Positions 15,657-25,773 of a DNA stretch of 35,973 nucleotides are shown here, piece after piece. Each line of letters opens with the position of its first letter. Within the stretch, counting starts at the first letter, position 1. A program made the position numbers and the translations under genes. Source of the stretch: Sphaerotilus sp. (lineage in GTDB: Bacteria > Pseudomonadota > Gammaproteobacteria > Burkholderiales > Burkholderiaceae_C); NCBI GenBank assembly GCA_013299055.1, contig JAAFKB010000038.1:1-35973 (forward strand), written 5' to 3'. Under the pieces are notes generated by a model. That model made no database searches. It saw only the letters and a list, made by a program, of their open reading frames with translations, and was not told the origin of the DNA.

Positions 15657-16175
15657 ATGCTTGAAGCCCTCCTCGAACCCCTTGGCCGCGAAGCCCTCGG
15701 CCGCGTCACGCTGCTGCTCAACCACGTCCTGAGCGCCGAGCCCGAAGCCACGCGCCGCCTGGCCACGCAGGCCGGCCGCACGCTGGGCATCCAGTGGCAG
15801 CAATGGCCGGCGATGCTGCCGCCGCCGCGCACCGTGTGGACCATCTCGCCCGCGGGCCTGCTGGATCTGGACGAAGACATGCTGCTGGTGCCCGTCGGCG
15901 TCGGCGACGACCAGACGCTCACCGTCAGCCTGGACGGCACGGCGCTGTTCGGCTGGGTGCTCGGCGGCATGGCCGGTCGCCCGCCGATGGAGATTCGCGG
16001 CGATGCTGCGCTGGCCGCCGAGGTGAGCTGGCTGGCCGACCACCTGCGCTGGGACATCGAGGACGACCTGGCCCGCGTCATCGGCGACGGCCCGGCGCGC
16101 ATCCTCGACCAGGTCGGCGGGGCGCTGTCGCAGGCCCTCGGTGCCTTCGTGCAGCGCGTGCGTGGCGCGGCATGA
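15657..16175 (+). CDS. ubiJ: Ubiquinone biosynthesis accessory factor UbiJ (SCP2 domain)
   Basis: This 172-residue protein has an N-terminal SCP2-like lipid-binding fold and a helical C-terminus. In Escherichia coli, UbiJ organises the soluble ubiquinone-synthesis complex and holds the hydrophobic intermediates. The C-terminal helix ([31 protein letters not shown]) is the best recognised part, and the gene sits directly before ubiB as in other proteobacteria. Its stop overlaps the ubiB start in an ATGA arrangement. A TACAAT box lies 6 nt before the ATG. Confidence 0.88.
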   Translation: MLEALLEPLGREALGRVTLLLNHVLSAEPEATRRLATQAGRTLGIQWQQWPAMLPPPRTVWTISPAGLLDLDEDMLLVPVGVGDDQTLTVSLDGTALFGWVLGGMAGRPPMEIRGDAALAAEVSWLADHLRWDIEDDLARVIGDGPARILDQVGGALSQALGAFVQRVRGAA

Positions 16176-17752
16176 AACACTGGCCTCGGCTGGCGCTGAT
16201 CGCGTGGGTGCTGCTGCACCAGGGGCTGGACCAGCTGGTGCTGGCCAAGGCGCCGCATGCCGGTCTGCGGCTGCTGGGACGGGTGCTGTCGATCGGGCGC
16301 CGCTTCGAGGCGCCACGCGGTGAGCGGCTGCGGCTGGCCTTCGAGCGGCTCGGCCCCATCTTCGTCAAGTTCGGACAGGTGCTGTCCACCCGGCGCGATC
16401 TGCTGCCCCCGGACATCGCCGACGAACTCGCCAGGCTGCAGGACCGCGTGCCGCCATTCCCCAGCGCGCAGGCCCGCCAGATCATCGCCGCCTCGCTCGG
16501 CCAGCCCATCGAGGCGGTGTTCGCGCAGCTCGACGCCGAACCCGTGGCCAGCGCCTCGATCGCGCAGGTCTACTTCGGTGTGCTGCACGACGGGCGGGAA
16601 GTGGCGGTCAAGGTGCTGCGGCCGAACGTGCTCGACGTGATCGACGCGGATCTTGGCCTGCTGCGCAAGGGCGCGGCGTGGCTGGAACGCCTGTCCGCCG
16701 ATGGCCGTCGGCTGCGCCCCCGCGAGGTGGTGGCCGAGTTCGACAAGTACCTGCACGACGAGCTGGACCTCGGCCGCGAAGCCGCCAACGCCGCGCAGCT
16801 CCGGCGCAACATGGCCGGGCTGGACCTGCTGATGGTGCCGGAGATGGTGTGGGACCACATCAGCCGCGACGTGCTGGTGATGGAGCGCATGGTCGGCACG
16901 CCGATCAGCCAGGTCGAGCAGCTCCGCGACGCGGGCGTGGACATCCCGAAACTCGCCCGCGACGGCGTGACGATCTTCTTCACGCAGGTCTTCCGCGACG
17001 GCTTCTTCCACGCCGACATGCACCCCGGCAACATCATGGTGTCCACCGCACCGGCGACCTTCGGGCGCTACATCGCGCTCGACTTCGGCATCGTCGGCAC
17101 GCTCGACGCCCGCGACAAGGAATACCTCGCGCAGAACTTCATCGCCTTCTTCCGCCGCGACTATCGGCGCGTGGCCGAGCTGCACATCGAGTCCGGCTGG
17201 GTGCCGGCGGGCACGCGGGCCGACGAACTGGAAGGGGCCGTGCGCGCCGTCTGCGAGCCGCACTTCGACCGGCCGCTCAAGGACATCTCGCTCGGCCAGG
17301 TGCTGATGCGGCTGTTCCAGACCTCGCGCCGCTTCAATGTCGAGATCCAGCCGCAGCTCGTGCTGCTGCAGAAGACGCTGTTGAACGTGGAAGGTCTGGG
17401 CCGCCAGCTCGACCCGCAGCTGGACCTGTGGAGCACGGCCAAGCCCTTCCTCGAACGCTGGATGCACGAGCAGATCGGCTGGCCCGCGCTCGTCAGCCAG
17501 CTCAAGCAGGAGGCGCCGCGCTACGCCCACTTCCTGCCCGAGCTGCCCCGGTTGCTGCACGAAGCCCTGGTGGCACGCACGGCAGCGGCCTCGACCACTG
17601 GCGGCCTGGGTGCGTCGCGCGAGCTGGTGGAGGCGCTGCTGGTCGAACAGCGTCGCACCAACCGGCTCCTGCAGGCGTTCGGCTGGGCGGCGGCCGGGTT
17701 CTTGCTTGGCGCGCTGGCCGTGCAGGTGCTCCACCGGCTGGCTCCTCTATAA
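16172..17752 (+). CDS. ubiB: Ubiquinone biosynthesis protein UbiB (ABC1/COQ8 atypical kinase)
   Basis: UbiB is the membrane-anchored atypical kinase-like ATPase of ubiquinone synthesis; homologues show ATPase rather than protein kinase activity. The family's KxGQ motif is present as [16 protein letters not shown], followed by the Ala-rich loop [13 protein letters not shown], the ATP-site Lys in [10 protein letters not shown], the catalytic segment [11 protein letters not shown] and the metal-binding ALDFGIVG. At the C-terminus [20 protein letters not shown] is the expected membrane anchor. At 526 residues the length is normal. It is coupled to ubiJ by a 4-nt overlap. Confidence 0.96.
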   Translation: MKHWPRLALIAWVLLHQGLDQLVLAKAPHAGLRLLGRVLSIGRRFEAPRGERLRLAFERLGPIFVKFGQVLSTRRDLLPPDIADELARLQDRVPPFPSAQARQIIAASLGQPIEAVFAQLDAEPVASASIAQVYFGVLHDGREVAVKVLRPNVLDVIDADLGLLRKGAAWLERLSADGRRLRPREVVAEFDKYLHDELDLGREAANAAQLRRNMAGLDLLMVPEMVWDHISRDVLVMERMVGTPISQVEQLRDAGVDIPKLARDGVTIFFTQVFRDGFFHADMHPGNIMVSTAPATFGRYIALDFGIVGTLDARDKEYLAQNFIAFFRRDYRRVAELHIESGWVPAGTRADELEGAVRAVCEPHFDRPLKDISLGQVLMRLFQTSRRFNVEIQPQLVLLQKTLLNVEGLGRQLDPQLDLWSTAKPFLERWMHEQIGWPALVSQLKQEAPRYAHFLPELPRLLHEALVARTAAASTTGGLGASRELVEALLVEQRRTNRLLQAFGWAAAGFLLGALAVQVLHRLAPL

Positions 17753-17779
17753 TTCTCGTTTTGAATCAAGGGTTTAGCG

Positions 17780-18088
17780 ATGCCGATCTACGCCTATCGT
17801 TGTTCCTCCTGCGGGCACGCGAAAGACGTGCTGCAGAAGATGTCCGATGACGCGCTCACCACCTGTCCCGCCTGCGGGGCCGAGTCGTTCTCCAAGCAGG
17901 TGACGGCTGCGGGCTTCCAGCTCAAGGGATCGGGCTGGTACCAGACCGATTTCCGCGGCGGGTCTGCTGCGCCGGCCGCCGCCACGGGTGCCGCCGCCCC
18001 TGCCGCCCCTGCCGCCGCGAGCGACAGCGGCGCCAGCGCCACCTCCGCCCCCTCGGCACCCTGCGGCGGCTCCTGCGCCTGCCACTGA
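17780..18088 (+). CDS. FmdB-family zinc-ribbon protein
   Basis: This 102-residue protein starts MPIYAYRCSSCGHAKDVLQK and contains the second pair CPACGAES, giving a CxxC..CxxC zinc ribbon typical of the FmdB putative regulator family. GSGWYQTDF is also a family mark. The C-terminal third is low-complexity Ala/Pro/Ser ending in three Cys and His (CGGSCACH). Function is unknown. AAGGG lies 7 nt before the ATG. It is followed by a DUF502 gene and aspS, a common arrangement. Confidence 0.9.
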   Translation: MPIYAYRCSSCGHAKDVLQKMSDDALTTCPACGAESFSKQVTAAGFQLKGSGWYQTDFRGGSAAPAAATGAAAPAAPAAASDSGASATSAPSAPCGGSCACH

Positions 18089-18101
18089 AGCGGACCTCCC
18101 C

Positions 18102-18758
18102 GTGAAAAAATACATCGTCGCCGGCCTGCTGGTCTGGCTGCCCCTGGCCATCACCATCTGGGTGCTGACCTGGGTGCTGGGCCTGCTCAACAGCGTGTTC
18201 CAGGTGCTGCTGGACGCCGCAGGCGCCGTGCTGCCGGCCAGTGCCCACTCTGGTCTGGAGACGCTGTCGTCCATTCCCGGTCTGGGGGTGCTGACGTTGC
18301 TGACGATGATGATGCTCACGGGCATGTTCGTCGCCAACTTCGTCGGGCAATGGTGGCTGCGGCAGTGGCACCGGGTCATGTCCAACATCCCGATCGTCAA
18401 GTCCATCTACACCTCGGTGAAGCAGGTGTCGGACACGCTGTTCTCCAGCAGCGGGCAGGCGTTCCGCGAGGCCGTGCTGGTCGAATATCCACGGCGTGAC
18501 TGCTGGACCATCGCCTTCGTCACCGGCAAGCCGGCGGGCGAAGTGGCCGAGCGCATGGGCACGCCCGCCGACACCGAATTCGTCAGCCTCTACGTGCCGA
18601 CGACGCCGAACCCGACCTCGGGTTTTTTCCTGATGGCACCGCGCACCGATGTCCGGCCGCTGGCGATGAGCGTGGACGAGGCGCTCAAGTACATCATCTC
18701 CATGGGCGTGGTCGCGCCACCGGTACACGCTGCACCCGTCGCCGCTGCCCCCCACTGA
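18102..18758 (+). CDS. DUF502 inner-membrane protein
   Basis: This 218-residue protein begins with a strong membrane helix ([21 protein letters not shown]), has a second at about 65-88 ([20 protein letters not shown]), and then a soluble domain with [17 protein letters not shown] and [13 protein letters not shown], the marks of DUF502. The molecular function is not known. The likely start is GTG at 18102, 13 nt after the fmdB-like stop; the upstream open frame overlapping fmdB is a low-complexity shadow of that gene. It ends 23 nt before aspS. Confidence 0.88.
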   Translation: MKKYIVAGLLVWLPLAITIWVLTWVLGLLNSVFQVLLDAAGAVLPASAHSGLETLSSIPGLGVLTLLTMMMLTGMFVANFVGQWWLRQWHRVMSNIPIVKSIYTSVKQVSDTLFSSSGQAFREAVLVEYPRRDCWTIAFVTGKPAGEVAERMGTPADTEFVSLYVPTTPNPTSGFFLMAPRTDVRPLAMSVDEALKYIISMGVVAPPVHAAPVAAAPH

Positions 18759-18781
18759 TTCCAACGAAAGACACCACCGCC

Positions 18782-20578
18782 ATGCGCACCTGCTATGCAG
18801 GCCAGGTCAGCGAAGTGCTGACCGGCCAGACCGTCACCCTCATGGGCTGGGCCCACCGCCGCCGCGACCATGGCGGCGTGATCTTCATCGACCTGCGTGA
18901 CCGTGAAGGGCTGGTGCAGATCGTCTGTGACCCGGACCGCGCCGCGATGTTCAAGACCGCTGAAGGCGTGCGCAACGAGTTCTGCCTGAAGGTGGTCGGT
19001 CTGGTGCGCGCCCGCCCGGCCGGCACCGAGAACGCCAACCTGGTCAGCGGCAAGGTCGAGGTGCTGTGCCATGCGCTGGAGGTGCTCAACCCCAGCGTGA
19101 CGCCGCCGTTCCAGATCGACGACGACAACCTCTCGGAAACCACGCGCCTGACGCACCGCGTGCTGGACCTGCGCCGCCCGGCGATGCAGAAGAACCTGAT
19201 GCTGCGCTACCGCGTGGCGATGGAAGTGCGCAAGTACCTCGACGAGCAGGGTTTCGTGGACATCGAGACGCCGATGCTCACCAAGTCCACGCCGGAAGGT
19301 GCCCGCGACTACCTGGTGCCGAGCCGCGTCAACGACGGCCATTTCTTCGCGCTGCCGCAGTCGCCGCAGCTGTTCAAGCAGTTGCTGATGGTGGCCGGCT
19401 TTGACCGCTACTACCAGATCACCAAGTGCTTCCGTGACGAAGACCTGCGCGCAGACCGCCAGCCCGAATTCACGCAGATCGACATCGAGACCTCCTTCCT
19501 GAACGAAGAAGAGATCCGTTCCATGTTCGAAGGCATGATCCGCCACGTCTTCCGCAAGGCGCTGAGCGTCGAGCTGGGCGACTACCCGGTGATGGCCTAC
19601 GCCGAGACGATGCACCGCTTCGGCTCCGACAAGCCCGACCTGCGCGTGAAGCTCGAATTCACCGAGCTGACCGACGTGATGGGCACGGTGGACTTCAAGG
19701 TCTTCTCGGCACCGGCCACGACGAAGGGCGGCCGGGTCGTGGCCCTGCGCGTGCCAGGGGGCGCCTCGATCAGCCGTGGCGAGATCGACGGCTACACCGA
19801 GTTCGTCAAGATCTACGGCGCCAAGGGGCTGGCATGGATCAAGGTCAACGACGTGTCCAAGGGACGCGAAGGTCTGCAGTCGCCGATCGTCAAGAACCTG
19901 CACGACCAGGCCATCGCCGACATCCTGGCCCGCACGGGTGCGCAGGACGGCGACCTGCTGTTCTTCGGCGCGGACAAGGCCAAGGTGGTCAACGACGCGA
20001 TCGGTGCGCTGCGCCTGAAGGTCGGCCACAGCGAGTTCGGCAAGAAGAATGGCCTGTTCGAGGACCGCTGGGCGCCGCTGTGGGTCGTGGACTTCCCGAT
20101 GTTCGAGCACGACGAGGACGACAACCGCTGGAACGCTGTCCACCACCCCTTCACGGCGCCGAAGGACGGGCACGAGGACTACATGGACACCGATCCGGGC
20201 CAGTGCATCGCCAAGGCGTATGACATGGTCCTGAACGGCTGGGAACTGGGCGGCGGCTCGATCCGGATCCACCGGGCCGAGGTGCAGAGCAAGGTGTTCA
20301 GCGCGCTCAACATCGGCAAGGAGGACGCGCAGCTCAAGTTCGGCTTCCTGCTGGACGCGCTGCAGTACGGCGCGCCCCCGCACGGCGGTCTGGCGTTCGG
20401 CCTCGACCGGCTGGTGACGCTGATGACCAAGGCCGAGTCGATCCGCGACGTGATCGCCTTCCCGAAGACGCAGCGCGCGCAGTGCCTGCTGACGGGTGCG
20501 CCGTCGGTGGTCGAGGACAAGCAGCTGCGCGAGCTGCACATCCGCCTGCGCAACGCCCAGGTGACGCAGCAGGGCTGA
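18782..20578 (+). CDS. aspS: Aspartate-tRNA ligase AspS
   Basis: AspS charges tRNA-Asp with aspartate. It is a 598-residue class II synthetase of the bacterial type. An N-terminal OB-fold anticodon-binding domain ([20 protein letters not shown]) is followed by the catalytic core. Motif 2 reads [18 protein letters not shown] and motif 3 [13 protein letters not shown]. The bacterial GAD insertion lies between them. Whether it is discriminating or also charges tRNA-Asn cannot be settled from this window. The start is ATG 18782. Confidence 0.97.
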   Translation: MRTCYAGQVSEVLTGQTVTLMGWAHRRRDHGGVIFIDLRDREGLVQIVCDPDRAAMFKTAEGVRNEFCLKVVGLVRARPAGTENANLVSGKVEVLCHALEVLNPSVTPPFQIDDDNLSETTRLTHRVLDLRRPAMQKNLMLRYRVAMEVRKYLDEQGFVDIETPMLTKSTPEGARDYLVPSRVNDGHFFALPQSPQLFKQLLMVAGFDRYYQITKCFRDEDLRADRQPEFTQIDIETSFLNEEEIRSMFEGMIRHVFRKALSVELGDYPVMAYAETMHRFGSDKPDLRVKLEFTELTDVMGTVDFKVFSAPATTKGGRVVALRVPGGASISRGEIDGYTEFVKIYGAKGLAWIKVNDVSKGREGLQSPIVKNLHDQAIADILARTGAQDGDLLFFGADKAKVVNDAIGALRLKVGHSEFGKKNGLFEDRWAPLWVVDFPMFEHDEDDNRWNAVHHPFTAPKDGHEDYMDTDPGQCIAKAYDMVLNGWELGGGSIRIHRAEVQSKVFSALNIGKEDAQLKFGFLLDALQYGAPPHGGLAFGLDRLVTLMTKAESIRDVIAFPKTQRAQCLLTGAPSVVEDKQLRELHIRLRNAQVTQQG

Positions 20579-20602
20579 CGCGCCCCACCGCGCCGCCGGT
20601 CC

Positions 20603-21817
20603 TCAGGCGGCGCGCACGCCCTCCGGCAGGTCGCCGGTCTCGGAATGGTCATGGCGGGTGCGCGTGGCGCTCCGCGACAGCTTGCCGTTCAGGTGGTGGC
20701 GCAGCGGCGTCTCGATCCACCGGAACGAGGCCCACGCCACCGCCAGCACCACCAGCAGCGACAGCCCCACCGCCAGCGGCATCGACCCGGTCAGGCGCAG
20801 CGCGGCGTTGCGCACCGGGTGGATGAGGAAGGGGTGGTAGAGGTAGATGCCGTAGGACACCTGCCCGATCAGCACGACCACGGGGGCATTGATCGCCCGC
20901 GCCACCCAGCCCGTGCGGCGTGCCTCGACCAGCATCAGCGGCAGCAGCCCCGCGATCAGCAGCGGCTCGACCGCGTAGCCGATCAGGTACTTGGTCGTCA
21001 CGTCCGCCTGCAGCAGCGCGGTCGTGGCCAGCAGCGCGAGCACCAGCGCAGCCGCGGGCCAGCGGTGGCGGGCCAGCGTGTCGAACACGGCGTGCCAGCG
21101 TTGGCCGGACCGGAGCACCACGGCCAGCAGGCAGCCCATGAAGAGCTGGTCGGCGCGGGTCTCCAGCGCCCGGTAGAGGTAGTCGTCCCCGACGCCCAGC
21201 ACCAGCACCCACACCGCCTTGACCGCCCACAGCGACAGGATCAGCCCGGCCAGGGACCGCCGCAGGGACCAGCCGCGCCGCAGCAGCACGATCAGCAGGG
21301 CCGGCCACAGCAGGTAGAACTGCTCCTCCACTGCCAGCGACCAGGCGTGCGAGAGGTAGTGCGGCTCCGCGCCGGTCAGTCCCTGGTAGTAGTTCATCGC
21401 GTAGAGCGCGTAGGCGGTGATGGCCGCCCAGGGCAGCGGCTTGCCCAGGGCCAGCAGCAGCAGCGCACCGACCACCAGATAGACCAGCATCGCCGGCAGC
21501 AGCCGGGTGGCCCGGCGCCAGTAGAAGGCGCCGAGGTCGATGCGACCGTGGCGGTCGGCCTCGCCCAGCAGCAGCCAGGTGATGAGAAAACCGCTCAGCA
21601 CGAAGAAGATCTCGACGCCCAGGCCGCCATAGAGCACCCGCAGCGTGCCGAAATTGGTCAGGCCGGAATGGTCGATCAGCACCAGCAGCACCGCCACGGC
21701 GCGCAGGGCATCCAGCCCGGCCAGGTGCGGCTGTCGCAGGGCACTGGCCAGCGTGGGCCGGCGGAGGTCTGACAAGGGGCCGGCGAGTGGGGTCGACGGC
21801 GGTTGGATGGATGGCAT
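20603..21817 (-). CDS. Acyltransferase 3 family membrane protein (OafA/YrhL-like), paralogue 1
   Basis: This 404-residue protein has about ten membrane helices. Family marks are LAGLDALRAVAVLLVLIDHSG (shown in part, with the presumed catalytic His), GVEIFFVLSGFLITWLL, RRATRLLPAM, and SHAWSLAVEEQFYLLWP. Such proteins transfer acyl groups, often acetyl, to surface sugars or lipids; the acceptor here is unknown. The ATG at 21817 is preceded by GGGAG at 9 nt and is preferred over the GTG two codons earlier. A clear paralogue lies at 24595-25761. The gene converges on aspS and separates it from nudB. Confidence 0.92.
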   Translation of the reverse strand: MPSIQPPSTPLAGPLSDLRRPTLASALRQPHLAGLDALRAVAVLLVLIDHSGLTNFGTLRVLYGGLGVEIFFVLSGFLITWLLLGEADRHGRIDLGAFYWRRATRLLPAMLVYLVVGALLLLALGKPLPWAAITAYALYAMNYYQGLTGAEPHYLSHAWSLAVEEQFYLLWPALLIVLLRRGWSLRRSLAGLILSLWAVKAVWVLVLGVGDDYLYRALETRADQLFMGCLLAVVLRSGQRWHAVFDTLARHRWPAAALVLALLATTALLQADVTTKYLIGYAVEPLLIAGLLPLMLVEARRTGWVARAINAPVVVLIGQVSYGIYLYHPFLIHPVRNAALRLTGSMPLAVGLSLLVVLAVAWASFRWIETPLRHHLNGKLSRSATRTRHDHSETGDLPEGVRAA

Positions 21818-21978
21818 GGACACGCGCTCCCGTATTCGTGTGGTGGTGGCGGATTTTCGCGTTCAGGCATCACGACCGGATCGGTTGCCCCACCCCTCGA
21901 ACGGGGGGCGGCGAGCATCTGGCAGGTCGGCCATGCAGAATGCGGGAGTTGTTCACTGCGCCCACTCCGTCTCCTGCC

Positions 21979-22470
21979 ATGACCTCTTCCTCTCCCGGAC
22001 CCGCTGCGGCCCGCTGCAAGATCCCTGAATCGGTGCTGGTGGTCATCCACACGCCGGACGGGCAGGTGCTGCTGCTGGAGCGCGCCGACCAGCCCGGCTT
22101 CTGGCAGAGCGTGACCGGCTCCAAGGACCGCCTGACCGAGTCCCTGCACGAGACGGCGTGCCGCGAGGTGGCGGAGGAGACGGGCATCGTGGTCGGCTCG
22201 CCGCAGCTGCCCGCCGAGGCCCTGCGCGACTGGGGCCTGACCAACGTCTACGAGATCTACCCGGTCTGGCGCCACCGCTATGCCGATGGCGTCACCCACA
22301 ACACCGAGCATGTGTTCGGCCTGACCGTGCCGGCGCGAACGCCCGTGACGCTGGCCCCGCGCGAGCACCTGCAGCACGCCTGGCTGCCGTGGCGCGAGGC
22401 GGCCGACCGCTGCTTCTCGCCCAGCAACGCCGAGGCCATCCTGCAACTGTCCCGCCACCTGCGCGCATGA
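21979..22470 (+). CDS. nudB: Dihydroneopterin triphosphate diphosphatase NudB (nudix hydrolase)
   Basis: NudB removes pyrophosphate from dihydroneopterin triphosphate in folate synthesis. The nudix box is complete across residues ~55-77 (GSKDRLTESLHETACREVAE, then ETGI). The N-terminal ESVLVVIHTPDGQVLLLERA and FWQSVTGS fit NudB rather than a generic MutT, and closeness to aspS supports it because nudB and aspS are neighbours in many proteobacteria. The start is uncertain: ATG 21979 (163 residues) has no ribosome-binding site, and ATG 21940 in frame is an alternative. The stop overlaps the next start in an ATGA arrangement. Confidence 0.85.
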   Translation: MTSSSPGPAAARCKIPESVLVVIHTPDGQVLLLERADQPGFWQSVTGSKDRLTESLHETACREVAEETGIVVGSPQLPAEALRDWGLTNVYEIYPVWRHRYADGVTHNTEHVFGLTVPARTPVTLAPREHLQHAWLPWREAADRCFSPSNAEAILQLSRHLRA

Positions 22471-23276
22471 GGTCCGTGTCGCCCACGATGCCGATGACGC
22501 TGCCCGGCGGGCTGGACGGCCCGCGCCTGAAGGTGGCGACCTACAACATCCACAAGGGCGTGCGCGGCGTCGGTCCCCGCAAGCGGCTGGAGATCCACAA
22601 CCTCGGCCTGGGCATCGAGGCACTGGACGCCGATCTGGTGTTCCTGCAGGAAGTGCGGCTGTTCCACCATGGAGATGCGCAGCACTTCGACCGCACCTGG
22701 TTCGGCTGGCCCGAGCAGGGGCAGGCCGATTTTCTGGCGCCCGAGGGCTACAGCTCGGCCTACCGCACCAACGCCACCACCCGCGATGGCGAGCACGGCA
22801 ACGCGCTGCTGTCGCGCTGGCCGCTGGGCGATGTCGAGCACCACGATGTCTCGGACCACCGCTTCGAGCAGCGCGGGCTGCTGCACGTCAAGGTGACGTG
22901 GCGCGGGGTGGACATCCACGCCATCGTCGCCCACTTCGGCCTGATCCACGCCAGCCGGGTGCGACAGGCGCAGCGGCTGGGCGCCTACATCCGCAGCGAG
23001 ATTCCGCCCCACCTGCCGCTGGTCGTGGCCGGGGATTTCAACGACTGGGGCGAGCGGCTGGATCCCGTGTTCCACCTCGCCGGCCTCGTGCGCGCCCAGC
23101 CGCCGGGGCCGCACAGCCGCACGCCGCGCACCTTCCCCTCGCGGATGCCGCTGCTGTCGCTGGACCGGGTCTACACGCGCGGGCTGCGCTGCCACAGCAT
23201 GCAGGTGCCGCGCGGTCCGGCCTGGGCGCGCATGTCCGATCACCTGCCGCTGCTGGTGGAGCTGGGGCTGCCGTGA
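22467..23276 (+). CDS. Endonuclease/exonuclease/phosphatase-family hydrolase
   Basis: This 269-residue protein has the DNase I-like fold shared by nucleases and phosphodiesterases. Motifs in order are LKVATYNIHKGV, the metal-binding Glu in LVFLQEVRLF, HGNALLSRWPL, VAHFGL, VAGDFNDW, and the C-terminal SDHLPLLVEL. All catalytic positions appear intact. The substrate may be DNA, RNA or a phospholipid head group. Its constant coupling to a cardiolipin synthase-like gene suggests a lipid or envelope role, which is inference. It overlaps nudB by ATGA and the next gene by GTGA. Confidence 0.88.
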   Translation: MRSVSPTMPMTLPGGLDGPRLKVATYNIHKGVRGVGPRKRLEIHNLGLGIEALDADLVFLQEVRLFHHGDAQHFDRTWFGWPEQGQADFLAPEGYSSAYRTNATTRDGEHGNALLSRWPLGDVEHHDVSDHRFEQRGLLHVKVTWRGVDIHAIVAHFGLIHASRVRQAQRLGAYIRSEIPPHLPLVVAGDFNDWGERLDPVFHLAGLVRAQPPGPHSRTPRTFPSRMPLLSLDRVYTRGLRCHSMQVPRGPAWARMSDHLPLLVELGLP

Positions 23277-24601
23277 AGCCCGGCGCGCCCGTCCCCGTCG
23301 ACCCGGTGAGCGCGCTGGGGCCGGATGCCCACGGCGAGCCGATGGCCTGGTATCTCGTGCCGCGGCCGGTGTTCCGGGGCGGCAACGAGGTGGAGCTGCT
23401 GCGTGGGGGCGAGGCGCTGTTCCCGGCCATGATCAGCGCGATCCGCAGCGCCCGGCACGACATCTGGCTGGCCACCTACATCTTCCACGACGACGCGGCG
23501 GCGATGGCGGTGGCGGTGGCGCTGGAGCGGGCGGCGCGGCGCGGGGTGCGCGTGCGCGTGGTGATCGATGGCTTCGGGGCCCATGACGATCTGCCGGTGA
23601 TCGAGCCACGCCTGCGGGCCGCCGGCATCGCGGTCACGGTGTTCCGGCCGCTCGAACGCTGGACCCACTGGCTGCAGCCGGGCCAGCTGCGGCGGCTGCA
23701 CATGAAGCTGTGCGTGGTCGACGGCGAGGTGGGCTTTGTCGGCGGCATCAACATCCTCGACGACCACATCGACCTGCACCACGGCCGCACCGAGCTGCCG
23801 CGGCTGGATTTCGCCGTGCGGGCCACCGGGCCAGTGGTGGCGCCGATGGAGCAGGCGGTGCGGGCGATGTGGTCGCGCTCCTGGTTCGGGCGCGACTGGC
23901 AGCAGGAGATGCGTGCGCTGCTGCAGACCGAGCGCCCCGTGCAGCGCCTGCGCGGTCTCATGCGCCAGATGCGGCTGACCCGCCGTGGCCACCGGGTGGC
24001 GCTGCTGGACGAGGCGCTGCCGCCGATGCAGGCGGCCTTCGTCGTGCGCGACAACCTGCGCCAGCGCCGCACCATCGAGCGGACCTACATCGACGCCATC
24101 CACGCGGCGCGGCAACGCATCTGGCTGATCTGCCCCTACTTCTACCCTGGGCAGGAGTTCCGGCGGGCGCTGGGACAGGCGGCGCGGCGTGGCGTGCAAG
24201 TGCGCTTGCTGATGCAGGGCAAGCCTGACTACCGCATCGCCGCGATGGCCGCCCGCGTGCTCTACGACGAGCTGATGCGCCAGGGCGTCGAGGTCTACGA
24301 ATACCTGCCGGCTTTCCTGCACGCCAAGGTGATGCTGGTGGACGAGCACTGGGCGACGGTGGGCAGCTCCAACATCGACCCCATCTCGCTGCTGCTCAAC
24401 CTGGAGGCCAACATGGTGGTGCGCGACGCCACCTTCGCCCGCGATCTGGCGGTGGAGATCGGCCGTGCGCTGGCGCAGTCCGAGGCGATCACCCACCAGC
24501 GCGTGCGCTCGCAGGGCTGGGCGGGCCTGGCGCCACGGGTGCTGATCGAGTGGGCGGCGTATGTCTACCTGCGCGTGGCAGGCGTGACGGGCCGCTACTG
24601 A
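23273..24601 (+). CDS. clsB: Cardiolipin synthase-like phospholipase D enzyme (ClsB type)
   Basis: This 442-residue protein has two HKD motifs: HMKLCVVDGEVGFVGGIN at about residue 143, and HAKVMLVDEHWATVGSSN at about residue 351. Such enzymes join two phosphatidylglycerol molecules, or phosphatidylglycerol with phosphatidylethanolamine, into cardiolipin at the inner membrane. There is no long N-terminal pair of membrane helices, which fits ClsB rather than ClsA. The GTG start overlaps the preceding stop by 4 nt. Its stop overlaps the convergent acyltransferase stop by 7 bp. Confidence 0.87.
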   Translation: MKPGAPVPVDPVSALGPDAHGEPMAWYLVPRPVFRGGNEVELLRGGEALFPAMISAIRSARHDIWLATYIFHDDAAAMAVAVALERAARRGVRVRVVIDGFGAHDDLPVIEPRLRAAGIAVTVFRPLERWTHWLQPGQLRRLHMKLCVVDGEVGFVGGINILDDHIDLHHGRTELPRLDFAVRATGPVVAPMEQAVRAMWSRSWFGRDWQQEMRALLQTERPVQRLRGLMRQMRLTRRGHRVALLDEALPPMQAAFVVRDNLRQRRTIERTYIDAIHAARQRIWLICPYFYPGQEFRRALGQAARRGVQVRLLMQGKPDYRIAAMAARVLYDELMRQGVEVYEYLPAFLHAKVMLVDEHWATVGSSNIDPISLLLNLEANMVVRDATFARDLAVEIGRALAQSEAITHQRVRSQGWAGLAPRVLIEWAAYVYLRVAGVTGRY

Positions 24602-25761
24602 GACGGCTGCCGAGGCCGCAGCCGCTCCCGCACCGGCTGCTCGAACCACTTGAACGACGCCCACGCCACCGCGATCAGCACCGCGACCGCTGCCGCGATG
24701 CCCAGCACGGGCGGTCCCCCCAGCCGCACGATGGCGTTGTGGACCGGATGCACGACGAAGGGGTGGTAGAGGTACATGCCGTAGGAGATCTGGCCGATCA
24801 GCACCAGCACCGGTGCATTGAGGAAGGCGGCCAGCGCCCCTCGCCCCCGTGCCTCGATCAGCACCAGCGGCACCAGCGCGCACAGCAGCACCGTCTCCAG
24901 CGCGAAGGCGTAGAGCTGCTGGTCGGCCACTGAACCCGTCTCGCGCAGCAGCGAAGTCGACAGCACCACCCCCGCCACCAGCGCCGGCAGCGGCCAGCGC
25001 CAGCGGGCGAGCTGCTCGACGTGGCGCCGCCAGCGTGGGGTCTTCAGCAGCACCGCCAGCAGGCAGCCCGCGCAGAGCTGGTCCATGCGCGTCTCCAGCG
25101 CCCGGTAGAGGTAGACCTCGCCCACGCCGAAGCCGAAGATCAGCACCGCCTTGTAGAGCCACACCAGCGGGATCGACGCCGCGAGCGCCTGCCGCGGCGG
25201 GTGGCCCCGGTGCAGCAGCGCGGCCAGCAGGAAGGGCCAGACGAGGTAGAACTGCTCCTCCACCGCCAGCGACCAGCAGTGCGAGAGGTAGTGCGACGCC
25301 GCGCCGGTGAACGCCTGGTAGTAATTGGTGCCGTAGAGCAGTGTCGAGACCACCGCGCCCCAGGGGATCTCCTGTCCCCGCAGCGCCAGCAGTCCCATGC
25401 CGACCAGCACATAAGCCAGCGATGCCGGCAGCAGCCGGGCGACACGGCGCTGGTAGAAGGCGCCCAGCGCGATGCGGCCATGGCGCTCGTGCTCGCCAAG
25501 CAGCAGCCAGGTGATCAGGAAACCGCTGAGGATGAAGAACAGCTCGACCCCGACCGAGCCGTCGAACACCATCACCGGCCCGATCCGGTCCGGGCCGAGG
25601 TGGTTGACGATGACCAGCAGCACCGCGATGGCCCGCAGGGCGTCCAGGCCCGCCAGGCGGGGTTGCTGCAGAGCGGTGAGCAGCAGTGGCGCACGCTGCC
25701 CGGGCGGTGACGCTTCGCGCAGCCACGGCCCACGCAGCGGCGTGTCGATGACGGACTTCAT
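24595..25761 (-). CDS. Acyltransferase 3 family membrane protein, paralogue 2
   Basis: A 388-residue multi-helix membrane protein clearly paralogous to the one at 20603-21817. It shares LAGLDALRA, FFILSGFLITWLLLGEHERHG, RRVARLLPA, HCWSLAVEEQFYL, LYRALETRMDQL and QISYGMYLYHPF with the other copy. The presumed catalytic His is in IVNHLG. Similarity spans the full length, so this is gene duplication rather than a shared domain. The substrate is unknown. The start is the ATG at 25761 behind GGGAGG. An ATGTAAC palindrome lies 40 bp upstream. The TAG stop lies inside the end of the convergent clsB-like gene. Confidence 0.92.
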   Translation of the reverse strand: MKSVIDTPLRGPWLREASPPGQRAPLLLTALQQPRLAGLDALRAIAVLLVIVNHLGPDRIGPVMVFDGSVGVELFFILSGFLITWLLLGEHERHGRIALGAFYQRRVARLLPASLAYVLVGMGLLALRGQEIPWGAVVSTLLYGTNYYQAFTGAASHYLSHCWSLAVEEQFYLVWPFLLAALLHRGHPPRQALAASIPLVWLYKAVLIFGFGVGEVYLYRALETRMDQLCAGCLLAVLLKTPRWRRHVEQLARWRWPLPALVAGVVLSTSLLRETGSVADQQLYAFALETVLLCALVPLVLIEARGRGALAAFLNAPVLVLIGQISYGMYLYHPFVVHPVHNAIVRLGGPPVLGIAAAVAVLIAVAWASFKWFEQPVRERLRPRQPSQ

Positions 25762-25773
25762 GGCCCTCCCCTC

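Noticed and set aside
17748..17753. Perfect TATAAT at the end of ubiB as a promoter for the FmdB-like gene
   Set aside because: No -35-like hexamer lies 16-18 bp upstream and it overlaps the ubiB stop codon; it may be chance.
18590..20539. 649-residue minus-strand open frame opposite aspS
   Set aside because: It lies antisense to a complete aspartate-tRNA ligase and its protein is His/Arg/Val-rich without domains.
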